Assembly (NCBI GenBank): GCA_900542495.1
Contig: UQNW01000006.1
Span: 62,001-126,000, forward strand
Source: an uncultured Roseburia sp.
Lineage (GTDB): Bacteria > Bacillota > Clostridia > Lachnospirales > Lachnospiraceae
DNA: 64,000 bases
Reading direction: 5' to 3'
The position numbers were made by a program, and so were the translations under genes. Numbering within the stretch: position 1 is the first letter of the stretch; every line of letters starts with the position of its first letter. The notes under the pieces are model-generated. The model did not search any database. It saw only the letters and a list, made by a program, of their open reading frames with translations, and was not told the origin of the DNA. Below, in pieces: positions 41,987 through 51,494 of the stretch.

Positions 41987-42073
41987 AAAAATGAAGTAAC
42001 AATAGAATTTACCCTGGCAATATGATAAAATACCGTTAAACTAATCGATTTTTCAAGGTTAAGGAGATATTAC

Positions 42074-43024
42074 ATGCGAAATATTCTGAATATAAACTCT
42101 GACTGGATATTATCCACCGAAAAGAGAGCGGACAATAAATCTGTCCACAAAAGAATCCTTCCATTAAATAAAGAAGATGAATATTGTTATTATCTGGAAC
42201 TGCTGGGCGCTTCGTCTTCCATGGAAGTTTTTATGAATCAGGAAAAAATAGGCACACACAACGGCATTTATACGCTTTACCGTATCGATGTGACGGACTA
42301 CATTGTAAATGGTGACAATGAACTGGATATTGTTTGTGACGGCGAAGTTCCATGCTTAGATGCCAGCCTTATTATTGTAGGAAAATATCATTTTTCACTG
42401 GATCATTTTGGAGATGCAGGACTTACTGTCATTCCACAGGAGATCTCATCATCCTCTGCCAGCATCCGGATTCTTGCCTCCGCAAAAGATCTCCCGGAAG
42501 ATGCCATGATCTCCTACACTGTGCTTACGACCACCGGAACCATGCTTGCCAACAAAAGTGTGCCAGCCACCACACCGGAATATATCTGTCGTCTGACCAA
42601 CCCATGCCTTTGGAATGGAAAAACTTCTCCAAAACTTTACGTGGTTGTTGCAGGATTAATTGTAAATGACACTATAGAAGACCAGATCGTACTTCCTTTT
42701 GGTCTGCGCAATCTTAAAATGGAATCCGGCAGTAATATTACCGTAAATGGTCTGTGTATCCCGGAAAATGACCTTGTCCACATTTTAGAATCCGATCCAT
42801 TTGTCTACGACGATATGGACGAGGACGGCACTTTCGCCTGTGTAGAATTAAAGGAGCTCTGCAATCTTTCCACAGATGAGGCTGACTGTAAAAATCTGCT
42901 CACAGAATATGTGCTGCAGAATGCTTATCATCCTTCCATTCTCTGCTGGAAGCTTCCGGAAGAACATGCTGACTTTGCAACTTTGCTCCGCGAATTAGAC
43001 AGTACAAGACCTGTTTTGTTCTAA
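42074..43024 (+). CDS. GH2-like protein lacking the catalytic barrel
   Basis: 316 residues. Residues 1-130 resemble the sugar-binding jelly-roll of glycoside hydrolase family 2: SSMEVFMNQEKIGTHNGIYT, then YRIDVTDYIVNGDNELDIV. Residues about 140-220 look like the Ig-like domain. The last 50 residues, with AYHPSILCWKLPEEH and LRELDSTRPVLF, resemble the GH2 barrel segment that normally reads HPSIIxWSLGNE. The acid/base Glu context GNE is not kept and about 250 residues of barrel are missing. AAGGAG precedes the ATG, and the frame is intact. No signal peptide. Perhaps a sugar sensor or a domesticated relic. Confidence 0.6.
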   Translation: MRNILNINSDWILSTEKRADNKSVHKRILPLNKEDEYCYYLELLGASSSMEVFMNQEKIGTHNGIYTLYRIDVTDYIVNGDNELDIVCDGEVPCLDASLIIVGKYHFSLDHFGDAGLTVIPQEISSSSASIRILASAKDLPEDAMISYTVLTTTGTMLANKSVPATTPEYICRLTNPCLWNGKTSPKLYVVVAGLIVNDTIEDQIVLPFGLRNLKMESGSNITVNGLCIPENDLVHILESDPFVYDDMDEDGTFACVELKELCNLSTDEADCKNLLTEYVLQNAYHPSILCWKLPEEHADFATLLRELDSTRPVLF

Positions 43025-43034
43025 ATTAATTTCT

Positions 43035-43057
43035 ATAATAGAATACCATTCTATTAT
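43035..43057. terminator. Hairpin between convergent genes
   Basis: ATAATAGAAT pairs with ATTCTATTAT around ACC. It lies between the GH2-like and HPt genes. Weak T-runs. Confidence 0.45.
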
Positions 43058-43063
43058 CACGAA

Positions 43064-43402
43064 TCAGGACACTGCTTCACAGGCTTTTTCAAATTCAGCA
43101 CGCACTTTTGCCATCTGCTCCGGCAGGTGGCTTAATTCCTGTTTGCGTATGGATGCGACCACCTGTGAAGCTGCCTCAAATAAATCCGTCATTCCAAGTG
43201 TTCCTGCAACACCCTTTAATGCATGGACTGCCTCTAACACATCCTCATAACGTCCTTCTGCAAGCGCCTGTTCCCCGATTGCAAGATGATCGTCTTTTGT
43301 CAATTTTACTAAAAATTTTTCATACAAAGCCTCATTCCCGGCAAAACGTTTCACTGCATTTTCATAATCAATGCCATAGGCTTTCAACTTTTCTTTCTCC
43401 AT
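43064..43402 (-). CDS. Histidine phosphotransfer (HPt) domain protein
   Basis: 112 residues forming one HPt domain. The phospho-accepting His is in EAVHALKGVAGTLGM near residue 61. It would relay phosphate between a hybrid kinase and a response regulator in the cytoplasm. No partner gene is adjacent. AGAAAAG precedes the ATG. Confidence 0.85.
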   Translation of the reverse strand: MEKEKLKAYGIDYENAVKRFAGNEALYEKFLVKLTKDDHLAIGEQALAEGRYEDVLEAVHALKGVAGTLGMTDLFEAASQVVASIRKQELSHLPEQMAKVRAEFEKACEAVS

Positions 43403-43504
43403 ACCCGTACCCCGTCATCCATAAAAATATAACTGTATTATACGCTATACCTTTTATTTTGTAATCGGGGTCTGACAATTTCTTTGCCATTTCTTAACTG
43501 CCAC

Positions 43505-43861
43505 TTACTTTTTCATTTTCGGCTGGAAGATGATACTTGCGATATAAGAGAAAATCAGTGCTGCGGAAATACCGACTGCACTCGCTTTGAAGCCTCCCAT
43601 AAAAATGCCGATAAATCCATTCTCATCAACCGCTTCTTTTACGCCCTTCCAAAGAACATTTCCGAAACCAAGCAGCGGTACACTCGCACCGGCGCCTGCA
43701 AATTCCAGAAACGGTTCATAGATCTGCAAAGCTCCAAGTACCGCCCCAAGGCACACTAACAACACCATGATTCTGCCTGGGAGCATTTTTGTTTTTTCCA
43801 TGAGTATCTGAACGATTGCACAAATCAGTCCACCTACCCAGAACGCGTTTACATAATCCAT
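43505..43861 (-). CDS. spoVAE: Stage V sporulation protein AE
   Basis: 118 residues, with hydrophobic helices at about 5-20, 30-50, 65-80 and 90-112. This is the pattern of SpoVAE(b), part of the SpoVA channel that moves dipicolinic acid and calcium into the forespore and out at germination. It sits in the inner spore membrane. It starts 12 bases after spoVAD. Confidence 0.85.
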   Translation of the reverse strand: MDYVNAFWVGGLICAIVQILMEKTKMLPGRIMVLLVCLGAVLGALQIYEPFLEFAGAGASVPLLGFGNVLWKGVKEAVDENGFIGIFMGGFKASAVGISAALIFSYIASIIFQPKMKK

Positions 43862-43873
43862 AATTCCTCCTTT

Positions 43874-44884
43874 TTACGCATCGACATGCTCAATCACGAC
43901 CGCGTGGGCAATGCCCGGCACATTCATTCCTTCATTAAAAGACACGGTGGAAAGCAATGCTCCTGTCGGCACAAATAAAATTCTTTTTAACGTTCCATCT
44001 GCGATCTGCTTTAGAAAATAAGCACTTAATGTCACCGCAGAACATCCACAGCCGGAGCCTCCTGCCCCGGTATTCTGGTTTTGCGCATCAAAAATCTCGA
44101 TACCGCAGTCTGTGTGTATTTTGCTGATATCGTAGCCATCCTTTAACAGCAGGTCAATAAGGATTTTCTGTCCGATTGTTCCAAGATCTCCTGTGATGAT
44201 TTTGTCGTATTCTTTTTCACTGCGTCCGAAATCTTCAAAATGCTGTTTGATCACATCTTTCGCTGCCGGTGCCATGGCAGCACCCATGTTCATGGAATCT
44301 TTGATCCCGAAGTCCACGATTTTTCCAGTTGTGATTCCTGAGATCTTTGCGATTCCCTTTTCTTTTCCAAGCACAAAAGCTGCACTTCCGGTCACTGTCC
44401 AGGTTGCAGATTTTGGTCGCTGATTGGCGTATTCCAAAGGAAAACGGAACTGTTTCTCTGCGCTGGCGAAATGGCTCGATGTCATGGTCACAACATGGTC
44501 GGCATAGCCTGCCGCCACACACATTGCGCCAAGCGACAATGATTCTCCGCACGTGCTGCATGCCCCGTATAGTCCGAAAAGCGGCACCTGAAAATCCAGC
44601 ACGCCGAAAGATGTTGCGATCGTCTGTCCGAGAAGATCTCCCGCAAAAAGATACCGGATATCTTCTTTTTTAAGTCCTGCCTTGCCAACTGCCATGGTAA
44701 AAGCTTCCTTCTGCAGGGTGCTCTCTGCCTCCTCCCATGTGTTCTGTCCGAATTTGTCATCCTCTCCGATCACATCAAAATGAGCTGCCAGAGGACCTTC
44801 TCCCTCTTTTTTCCCAACAATGTTAGCTGTGCTGATAATAAAAGGAGCCTCTGTAAAACAGAGGCTCTGTTTTCCCTTCTGCAT
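43874..44884 (-). CDS. spoVAD: Stage V sporulation protein AD
   Basis: 336 residues, a thiolase-fold protein that binds dipicolinic acid. Visible are LFGLYGACSTCGESL near residue 115 and the C-terminal NTGAGGSGCGCSAVTLSAYFL near 275. The ATG at 44884 gives the family start (KGKQSLCFTEAPFI). A reading 12 codons longer is open. spoVAC, normally upstream, is missing here; etfA lies in that place. Confidence 0.9.
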   Translation of the reverse strand: MQKGKQSLCFTEAPFIISTANIVGKKEGEGPLAAHFDVIGEDDKFGQNTWEEAESTLQKEAFTMAVGKAGLKKEDIRYLFAGDLLGQTIATSFGVLDFQVPLFGLYGACSTCGESLSLGAMCVAAGYADHVVTMTSSHFASAEKQFRFPLEYANQRPKSATWTVTGSAAFVLGKEKGIAKISGITTGKIVDFGIKDSMNMGAAMAPAAKDVIKQHFEDFGRSEKEYDKIITGDLGTIGQKILIDLLLKDGYDISKIHTDCGIEIFDAQNQNTGAGGSGCGCSAVTLSAYFLKQIADGTLKRILFVPTGALLSTVSFNEGMNVPGIAHAVVIEHVDA

Positions 44885-45006
44885 ACTGATTCCACACTTT
44901 CTTTTTGTTTTAGTATGCATTCGGGGAACTTCTTTTATTCATTTTTTATAACATCATTGTAAATATTCGGCACCACATTCAAAAAACCACATCTTGGATG
45001 CTCGAT

Positions 45007-46110
45007 TTATGCTCTTACTTTCTGAATTTCCTGTATCATAAGTGGAACGATCTCATAGAGGTCTCCGACGATTCCATAATCTGCCACTTCAAAAATTGGA
45101 GCATCTTCATTTGTATTTACTGCAATGATAAGTTCAGAGTCCTGCATTCCGGCTTTATGCTGGATTGCTCCTGAAATACCAAGTGCAACGTAGATTTTCG
45201 GACGTACTGTTTTTCCAGTCTGTCCAACCTGATGATCAGCGGTAAGCCAGCCGGCATCTGTAACGGCACGGGAAGCTCCCACTACACCGCCACCAAGTGC
45301 CTCTGCAAGCTGTTTTGCATATTCGATTCCTTTTTCCGGATTTTTGCTAATACCATTTCCGACAGAAACGATGACTTCTGCACCAAGCAGGTCAACCATT
45401 TTTCTGGATTCTTTTACAACTTCGATTACTTTTGTCTTCAAATCGCTGTCAGAAAGATTTACCTGTACTTTTTCGATTTCTACTGCATCTGCTTTTGTCT
45501 GGTCAAAAGGCGCTTTCTTCAAAACACCCGGACGGACAGTTGCCATACACGGACGGAATCTTGGGCAGATGATAGTAGCCATCATATGTCCGCCGAAAGC
45601 CGGACGTGTCATTTTCATATTTTTGTCTTCCATATCAAACTTTACAGAATCAACATCAATCGTAGATGCCTCTCTTAAAAAGTCTGTATAGATATCCATA
45701 TTAATATCCAGATGTGTACAGTCTGCACAAAGTCCTGTATGTAATCTTGCTGCAACACGAGGTCCTAAATCACGACCGATATTCGATGCTCCAACAAGGA
45801 ATACCTCTGGTTTTTTATCCATGATCACATCACAGATCACTTTTGTATATGCGTCTGTTGTATACACGGCAAGTCTCTCATCCGATGCTACAATAATTTT
45901 GTCTGCACCATATCCGCCAAGTTCTTTTGCTGCACTCTCGATTCCGTCTGCGCCAAGTAAAAGTCCGACGAGTTTACAACCGCGCTCATCTGCAAGTTTT
46001 CTTCCTTCACTGATAAGTTCAATATCCGTGCTCATAAGCTTGCCTTCACGCTGCTCACAGAACACCCAGATATCGCTGAATTCTTCTATTGCTGCACTAT
46101 TAAATGCCAT
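45007..46110 (-). CDS. etfA: Electron transfer flavoprotein alpha subunit
   Basis: 367 residues, 25-40 longer than simple EtfA. The N-terminus is typical (IWVFCEQREGKLMST). The C-terminal FAD domain has VSVGNGISKNPEKG, GASRAVTDAGWL near residue 275, GQTGKTVRPKIYVALGISGAIQH near 295 and NTNEDAPIFEVADYGIVGD. No N-terminal ferredoxin domain, unlike CarE of Acetobacterium. With EtfB it passes electrons to or from the acyl-CoA dehydrogenase, possibly by flavin-based bifurcation with ferredoxin. AAGGAGG upstream. Last gene of the ligase-acd-etfB-etfA operon. Confidence 0.93.
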   Translation of the reverse strand: MAFNSAAIEEFSDIWVFCEQREGKLMSTDIELISEGRKLADERGCKLVGLLLGADGIESAAKELGGYGADKIIVASDERLAVYTTDAYTKVICDVIMDKKPEVFLVGASNIGRDLGPRVAARLHTGLCADCTHLDINMDIYTDFLREASTIDVDSVKFDMEDKNMKMTRPAFGGHMMATIICPRFRPCMATVRPGVLKKAPFDQTKADAVEIEKVQVNLSDSDLKTKVIEVVKESRKMVDLLGAEVIVSVGNGISKNPEKGIEYAKQLAEALGGGVVGASRAVTDAGWLTADHQVGQTGKTVRPKIYVALGISGAIQHKAGMQDSELIIAVNTNEDAPIFEVADYGIVGDLYEIVPLMIQEIQKVRA

Positions 46111-46123
46111 ATCTTTTTCCTCC

Positions 46124-46924
46124 TTAGATTACGTGCTTTTTGGCAAGACTTTCTGCCAGTTCTTTTACCATTTCTTCATTGGAACCCTGTAACATTTTTC
46201 CTGCACCCTTCTGTGGTGGTGTAAAAGAACGGAAAATATTAGTAGGGGAACCTTTTAATCCGATGGTTGTCGGATCAATTAACGGTTCATCTTTTAAAGC
46301 CTCATAATCTAATACGGTAAATGGTTTTTTATAACACTCTAAGATTCCCTTTACCGTCATGTAACGTGGCTGGTTTAATTCTTTCACACATGTGATAAGA
46401 CATGGTGTGGAAACCTCAACTGTCATATATCCATCCTCTAAAAGACGTTTTACAGTAAGTGTATTTCCGTTTTTGTGGATTTCGGCTGCATAAGTAACCT
46501 GTGGGATATTTAATTTTTCTGCAATCTGTGGTCCTACCTGGGCGGTATCTCCGTCAATTGCCTGACGTCCACAGAAAATAATATCTTCCGGTCCAACTCC
46601 GAGATTGGATAATCCACCTGCGATAATCTGTGAAGTTGCAAATGTATCAGAACCTCCAAATTCACGTCCCGAGATCAGAACTGCATCATCTGCTCCCATT
46701 GCGATACACTCTCTCAACATTCCTTCTGCTGGTGGTGGTCCCATGGAAACAACTGTAACCTTTGCACCTGTTTCATCTTTTAATCTTAAAGCTGCTTCTA
46801 CTGCTGCTAAATCGTCCGGGTTTGTGATAGTTGCCATTGATGCACGATCAAGCGTACCGTTTGCGTTTACAGCAACTTTTCCGGAAGTATCCGGAACCTG
46901 CTTTACACATACATATATTCTCAT
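46124..46924 (-). CDS. etfB: Electron transfer flavoprotein beta subunit
   Basis: 266 residues. The start is typical (MRIYVCVKQVPDTSGKV). DLAAVEAALRLKD and GRQAIDGDTAQVGPQIAEKL near residue 122 form the AMP/FAD-binding region. In bifurcating Etfs this subunit carries the second FAD. The DGDTAQVGP motif is present in both kinds, so bifurcation is likely but not proven. Encoded between acd and etfA with 13-35 base gaps. Confidence 0.93.
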   Translation of the reverse strand: MRIYVCVKQVPDTSGKVAVNANGTLDRASMATITNPDDLAAVEAALRLKDETGAKVTVVSMGPPPAEGMLRECIAMGADDAVLISGREFGGSDTFATSQIIAGGLSNLGVGPEDIIFCGRQAIDGDTAQVGPQIAEKLNIPQVTYAAEIHKNGNTLTVKRLLEDGYMTVEVSTPCLITCVKELNQPRYMTVKGILECYKKPFTVLDYEALKDEPLIDPTTIGLKGSPTNIFRSFTPPQKGAGKMLQGSNEEMVKELAESLAKKHVI

Positions 46925-46958
46925 TTCAAATTCTCCTTTTCAAACGATTCCGTACTTT

Positions 46959-48101
46959 TTATTTTAACAGACTTCTTGAGATGACGATCTGCTGTACCTG
47001 ACTGGTTCCTTCATACAATGTCATGACGCGTGCATCTCTGTAAAGTCTCTCTACTTTGTAATCCTTGATAAATCCATATCCACCATGAATCTGAATTGCT
47101 TTTGCACAAACACGGTTTGCCATTTCAGAAGCATAGTATTTTGCCATGGAGCACTGTGTGGAAGCATCTTTTGCATCCATGTCTTTTGCCTGTGCTGCAC
47201 TGTAAATTAAGTTTCTGGCTGCTTCGATCTCAGTTGCCATATCTGCGAGCATAAAGCTTACACCCTGGTTGTAGCTGATCGGCTTACCAAACTGTTTTCT
47301 TTCTTTTGCATAAGCAATGGCCTCTTCTAATGCTCCCTGGGCGATACCAAGGGACTGTGCTGCAACACCAAGACGACCGCCATCAAGTGTTTTCATTGCA
47401 ACTGCATAACCTTTGTCTAAAGGTCCTAACAGATCACTCTTATGTACGCGGACATTCTCAAAAACAATATCACTTGTCGGATAACCGTTAATTCCCATCT
47501 TAGGTTCTGGTTTTCCACAGGAAACTCCATCTAAATGCATATCTACGATAAACATGGAAATTCCTTTTGCACCTTTTAATTCCGGATTTGTTCTTGCGTA
47601 TACGATCGCATAATCAGCAATCGGTGCTCCGGAAATAAAGCATTTACGTCCGTTTAATACATAGTAATCTCCGTCTGCTGTTGCTCTTGTTATCATGCTT
47701 CCCGGATCAGAACCTGCTCCCGGCTCTGTCAGTGCAAACACAATATGTTTTTCACCTTTTGCAGCAGGAGTTAAGTATTTTTCAAGCTGCTCCTTATTGC
47801 CGCATTGTAATAATGGACCACCACCAAGAGAGTTCGGTGTATTGGCATAAATTGCAAGTACCGGGCATACGCGGGCAAATTCCTCATTCATAAGTGCGTA
47901 TGCAAGATAGTCACCACCCTGTCCGCCATATTCTACCGGGATTTTTGTTCCTGCAAAACCATATTTTGCAATCTTTTTCCAGATGTCCCAGTTAAATCCA
48001 CCTTCTCTGTCTAACTGCTCCTGAATTTCTGTTGTAAATTCAGTTTCCGCAAAGTTGCGGAAGTTCTTTCTCATCAGTTCATGTTCCTTTGAAAGAATCA
48101 T
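46959..48101 (-). CDS. Acyl-CoA dehydrogenase
   Basis: 380 residues, the standard length. FAD and substrate motifs: FALTEPGAGSDPGSM near residue 127, GRKCFISGAPIADYAIV near 150, QIHGGYGFIKDYKVERLYRDARV near 338. The catalytic base Glu is in LYEGTSQVQ near 365, as in short-chain enzymes. In this operon it should act as an enoyl-CoA reductase with EtfAB (like AcdB in the had pathway or CarC in caffeate reduction). AAGGAGG upstream. Confidence 0.93.
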   Translation of the reverse strand: MILSKEHELMRKNFRNFAETEFTTEIQEQLDREGGFNWDIWKKIAKYGFAGTKIPVEYGGQGGDYLAYALMNEEFARVCPVLAIYANTPNSLGGGPLLQCGNKEQLEKYLTPAAKGEKHIVFALTEPGAGSDPGSMITRATADGDYYVLNGRKCFISGAPIADYAIVYARTNPELKGAKGISMFIVDMHLDGVSCGKPEPKMGINGYPTSDIVFENVRVHKSDLLGPLDKGYAVAMKTLDGGRLGVAAQSLGIAQGALEEAIAYAKERKQFGKPISYNQGVSFMLADMATEIEAARNLIYSAAQAKDMDAKDASTQCSMAKYYASEMANRVCAKAIQIHGGYGFIKDYKVERLYRDARVMTLYEGTSQVQQIVISRSLLK

Positions 48102-48141
48102 TTTTTACCTCCTTATAAAATATGCGTCAAACCGCATAAAT

Positions 48142-49881
48142 CTATTTATTTGCGAGTGCAAGCACTCTCATTCTCTCTTTTAACTCACCTATTTTTATCT
48201 TGTTGCTCGAATTTACCGGAAGTTCTTCAAAAAACTCGATATACCGTGGAACTTTATATGCCGCAAGATATTTGCTGCAGTGCGCTGTAATCTCTTCCTT
48301 TGTCAGTTCACAGTTTTTTCTCAAAACAATGCACGCCGCTATTTCTTCCTGCAAAACTGCCTGTGGGACACCGACCACCTTAACATCCCGCACCTGCGGA
48401 AACATCCGGATACATTCCTCTATCTCCACCGGGCTTATATTTTCTCCACCACGGATGATCATTTCCTTGATTCTTCCGCTTATGTGTATCCTGCCACTGT
48501 CATCTACGAATCCAAGGTCTCCGGTATGAATAAAACCATCCTCGGTCAATGCCTCCCTGGTGGCTTCCTCTCTCCTGAAGTACCCTTTCATCACATTAAA
48601 TCCTCTGACACCGATTTCTCCTCTGGAAAAAAATGTACCTCTGGTACACACCGCATTTCTCTTATCTCCGATAAGACTTGTATAGTGGATATGTGACTCC
48701 CCGGTCTCCTCTCTTCCAAGGATCCTTCCATCCGGTTTTAAGACATCACAATGATAAATATTCTGATTTCCCTCTAAATCCCAGACACACACCTCGATAA
48801 ATGGAATAATGAACCCTGCATTGTCACATTTCTGTTCGATTGTCTCATCATATTCAGAAAAGCTGATTCCCGGTGAAGTCTCAGTCTGTCCGTAAGACAT
48901 CTGGAGTTTCTCCATACCAAGTTTTTCGCAGATCATTTTATAATCAGATGCCGAAAGCGGGGAACCTGCGATAATTCCAGATTTTAAACTGTTAAGCTTA
49001 AATTCCTCAAAATGCCTGTTGTGCACCATGGCAAGAAACATCGACGGAACACCGTTTAAAACGGTACATCCATGATTGTCGATTCCCTCAAGTGCATTAA
49101 TGGTCCTATAATACTTCATAACATACAGGCAACTTCCGCAGATCACACTTGCAAGCAGACAGCTTGTCATTCCAAAACAGTGAAAAAGCGGAACCATCAC
49201 ACAGATTTTATCATCCTTTTCCCAGTGCATTGCCTTTGCAGTAAACATGGCATCATTCACAAGATTATAATGGGTAAGTAATACACCCTTTGGAAGAGCG
49301 GTTGTTCCCGAAGTAAACAACATACATGCGGTATCTTTACAATCGGGAAGCTGCTTTAACTCATAAATTCTTTGCTTCTGTGCCTCTGTCAGTTCTTCTG
49401 CACCTTTTTTCATAAAATCAATGGCAGCTTTCAGTTCGATCGGAATTGTCTGTTTTAAATTCGGTGTTGTGGAAATATCCACTTCCGCAAGTATCTTTGT
49501 CAGATCTGCATTTTTGAATTCCTCTCCATAAAACAGATACTCTACATCTGAATAAGATATTATTTTATGAAGCTCATCCGCTAAATACCCCGGATTGATC
49601 AAAACGGCTGTCGCACCTATCTTCTGCAGTCCAAGGAATACAATAATCCACTGAAGATTATTACCACACCAGATTCCGGCTCTTGTTCCTCTTTTTATTC
49701 CAAGGAAATCAAACCGCCATACAAGCCAGTCAGATAACCTGTCTAACTCGTTCCAGGAAATTCTCTCTCCTTCAAACTCAACGGCAGGAGCATCTGGCGT
49801 AAGACTTACTCTGTATTCAAAACATTGTGCAATTGTCTTTTCTAATAATCTGTCACTTTCTAAAATATTGTTTTGTTCCAT
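48142..49881 (-). CDS. Acyl-CoA synthetase (AMP-forming)
   Basis: 579 residues, ANL superfamily. The phosphate loop is MLFTSGTTALPKG near residue 188. YGQTETSPG is near 330, GDLGFVDDSGRIHISGRIKEMIIRGGENISP near 460-490, and the catalytic C-terminal Lys is in NSSNKIKIGEL near 565. It activates a carboxylic acid with ATP and CoA. Medium-chain or aryl acids are the usual substrates of this subgroup. First gene of the ligase-acd-etfBA operon, with a clear promoter and GntR-type operator. Confidence 0.9.
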   Translation of the reverse strand: MEQNNILESDRLLEKTIAQCFEYRVSLTPDAPAVEFEGERISWNELDRLSDWLVWRFDFLGIKRGTRAGIWCGNNLQWIIVFLGLQKIGATAVLINPGYLADELHKIISYSDVEYLFYGEEFKNADLTKILAEVDISTTPNLKQTIPIELKAAIDFMKKGAEELTEAQKQRIYELKQLPDCKDTACMLFTSGTTALPKGVLLTHYNLVNDAMFTAKAMHWEKDDKICVMVPLFHCFGMTSCLLASVICGSCLYVMKYYRTINALEGIDNHGCTVLNGVPSMFLAMVHNRHFEEFKLNSLKSGIIAGSPLSASDYKMICEKLGMEKLQMSYGQTETSPGISFSEYDETIEQKCDNAGFIIPFIEVCVWDLEGNQNIYHCDVLKPDGRILGREETGESHIHYTSLIGDKRNAVCTRGTFFSRGEIGVRGFNVMKGYFRREEATREALTEDGFIHTGDLGFVDDSGRIHISGRIKEMIIRGGENISPVEIEECIRMFPQVRDVKVVGVPQAVLQEEIAACIVLRKNCELTKEEITAHCSKYLAAYKVPRYIEFFEELPVNSSNKIKIGELKERMRVLALANK

Positions 49882-49895
49882 ATCTGCCTCTTGTT

Positions 49896-49911
49896 AACTT
49901 GTCGACAAGTT
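49896..49911. promoter_or_regulatory. GntR-type operator site 1 (ligase operon)
   Basis: AACTTGTCGACAAGTT is a perfect 16-base palindrome, located just downstream of the -10 box of the ligase promoter. Related sites precede the MFS and dehydratase genes. Confidence 0.65.
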
Positions 49912-49921
49912 TGATACATTT

Positions 49922-49950
49922 ATCATAGCAGTACACCGGCAATTTGTAAA
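49922..49950 (-). promoter_or_regulatory. Promoter of ligase-acd-etfBA operon
   Basis: TTTACA and TATGAT on the minus strand with a 17-base spacer. Confidence 0.7.
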
Positions 49951-49956
49951 GTAAAA

Positions 49957-50019
49957 AAGGCATTTCTTTTATCAGTTTCTATGACCTTTTTGTCTGGAAA
50001 TCAATAAACGAAATGCCTT
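49957..50019 (-). terminator. Terminator of the MFS gene
   Basis: AAGGCATTTC pairs with GAAATGCCTT, with a T-run on the minus strand. It separates the MFS gene from the ligase operon. Confidence 0.75.
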
Positions 50020-50047
50020 AAAATTAGTTTTTCTTTTTTATAATGGT

Positions 50048-51319
50048 TTATCTTACTTCATCATCAATTGGTTCTACTTTCAATGCGATCATAGCAATTA
50101 ATCCTGCTGCTGCGATCACTGCCATAGCTGCATATGCCATCCAGTAGCTTACATTGTGTCCGATAATGAATACAACTGTAATGCCGACACCAGTCATCAG
50201 TGAATTAAGTGGCTGAATGACACGGAAAGCATTCTGGAAATCATATCTTCCCCAAATTGCAGATGTACAGGAAGCCATCAGGTTTGAAGATCCTCCTAAC
50301 ATACAAGCTAAGATTGGAAGTGAGATAAAGTGTAATGGGCGGATGGATGTAAGATTAAATACAACTGCGATAAGTGCTGCTGCATTTACGATAACTCCAG
50401 CCTTCTTTGTTCCAAATCTGACGTCTAACCAGCCGACGATCATGGAACCCGGAATTGCAAGTACACCGGAAACAGCAAGCATTACCATAATAGTTCCCAT
50501 ATCATAACCCTGCTCAAGGAATTTTCCTACAAAGTTTGACATAATTCCCATGGAAAGGAAACCTGTTGCTCCTACTGCAACCCATAAAACCCACATACGT
50601 CCTGTCATAAGACATTTCTTTACAGTCCATTTTGATTTTTTTAAATATTCAAGATTTTCTTTATGTTTCTTCTTTTCTGTTTCAAAATCAAATTCTTTAT
50701 TGTTGTCCGGATATGCCCCAACTTCTTCCGGGAAGTCTCTTACTACAAATAAAATCACTACTCCAAGAACAAGTGCAATGATTCCTACAATTCTAAAATA
50801 CATCTCCGGATGTCCTGTTCCTGCAAACATTCCACAGAAATTAGCTGTTGTAGCAGCAGAAAGTGGAAATCCTGCGGTTGCAATACCAAGTGCTGCACCT
50901 CTCTTGGTTGGGAACCAGTAAGCAAGTACCTGATAGCTTAAAAGCATTGCAGATGCCAGCGTACATGCATAACAGACAAAGTATCCAATTGCAAAAACCG
51001 GAAATGTCTTTCCTGTTGACCAGATAATTGCAAAAATACCTGTAATGAACATGGAAACTGACCACATCTTAGATGCTGTTGAAACTGACATCAATTTTCC
51101 CCAGATGATTGAGGTAATAATGCCTACAAACGCTGCAATGGTTGGAAGCGTTGCAATTGCATTTGCATCAATCTGGTAAATTCCGGCGTATGCATCCGGC
51201 ATTACATTGATCATGTCTGATGTAAGTGCGGAATACATGTAGCATGATAAAAATGAAAGGATTACCATCAGAAATCCCCTGCCTCCAAGATTGAAGGCAC
51301 CTGTTTTTTTGTTGTTCAT
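50048..51319 (-). CDS. MFS transporter (oxalate/formate antiporter-like)
   Basis: 423 residues, 12 hydrophobic helices with the central loop at about 205-240 (FDFETEKKKHKENLEYLKKSK). The N-terminal half has GKLMSVSTASKMW in the first cytoplasmic loop, and YWFPTKRGAALGIATAG near 135 is the typical OFA/MCT signature. It probably imports the carboxylate used by this locus or exchanges it for the reduced product. AGGAGG precedes the ATG. It has its own promoter and operator. Confidence 0.85.
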   Translation of the reverse strand: MNNKKTGAFNLGGRGFLMVILSFLSCYMYSALTSDMINVMPDAYAGIYQIDANAIATLPTIAAFVGIITSIIWGKLMSVSTASKMWSVSMFITGIFAIIWSTGKTFPVFAIGYFVCYACTLASAMLLSYQVLAYWFPTKRGAALGIATAGFPLSAATTANFCGMFAGTGHPEMYFRIVGIIALVLGVVILFVVRDFPEEVGAYPDNNKEFDFETEKKKHKENLEYLKKSKWTVKKCLMTGRMWVLWVAVGATGFLSMGIMSNFVGKFLEQGYDMGTIMVMLAVSGVLAIPGSMIVGWLDVRFGTKKAGVIVNAAALIAVVFNLTSIRPLHFISLPILACMLGGSSNLMASCTSAIWGRYDFQNAFRVIQPLNSLMTGVGITVVFIIGHNVSYWMAYAAMAVIAAAGLIAMIALKVEPIDDEVR

Positions 51320-51386
51320 AAAAACCTCCTAAAACATCCTCTAGTATTTTAATGATTGTCATTTTTTTAACAACCTTATGCAGAAT

Positions 51387-51415
51387 ATTGTAAACTAGTT
51401 GACAAGTTTTAGCAA
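51387..51415 (-). promoter_or_regulatory. Promoter of the MFS gene with embedded GntR-type operator site 2
   Basis: TTGCTA and TACAAT on the minus strand, 17-base spacer. The spacer holds AACTAGTTGACAAGTT (51393-51408), which matches site 1 at 14 of 16 bases. Confidence 0.6.
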
Positions 51416-51494
51416 GTTTTATTGTGCATTTTGCTTATACCTTTATTTGTATATGTTCAATAATTATAAGTTATAAACAAAAGCAAAAAAATTT

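Noticed and set aside
43064..43402. HPt protein as partner of the LytTR regulator at 33.3 kb.
   Set aside because: They are 9 kb apart and LytTR regulators are normally phosphorylated directly by HPK10-type kinases; no evidence links them.
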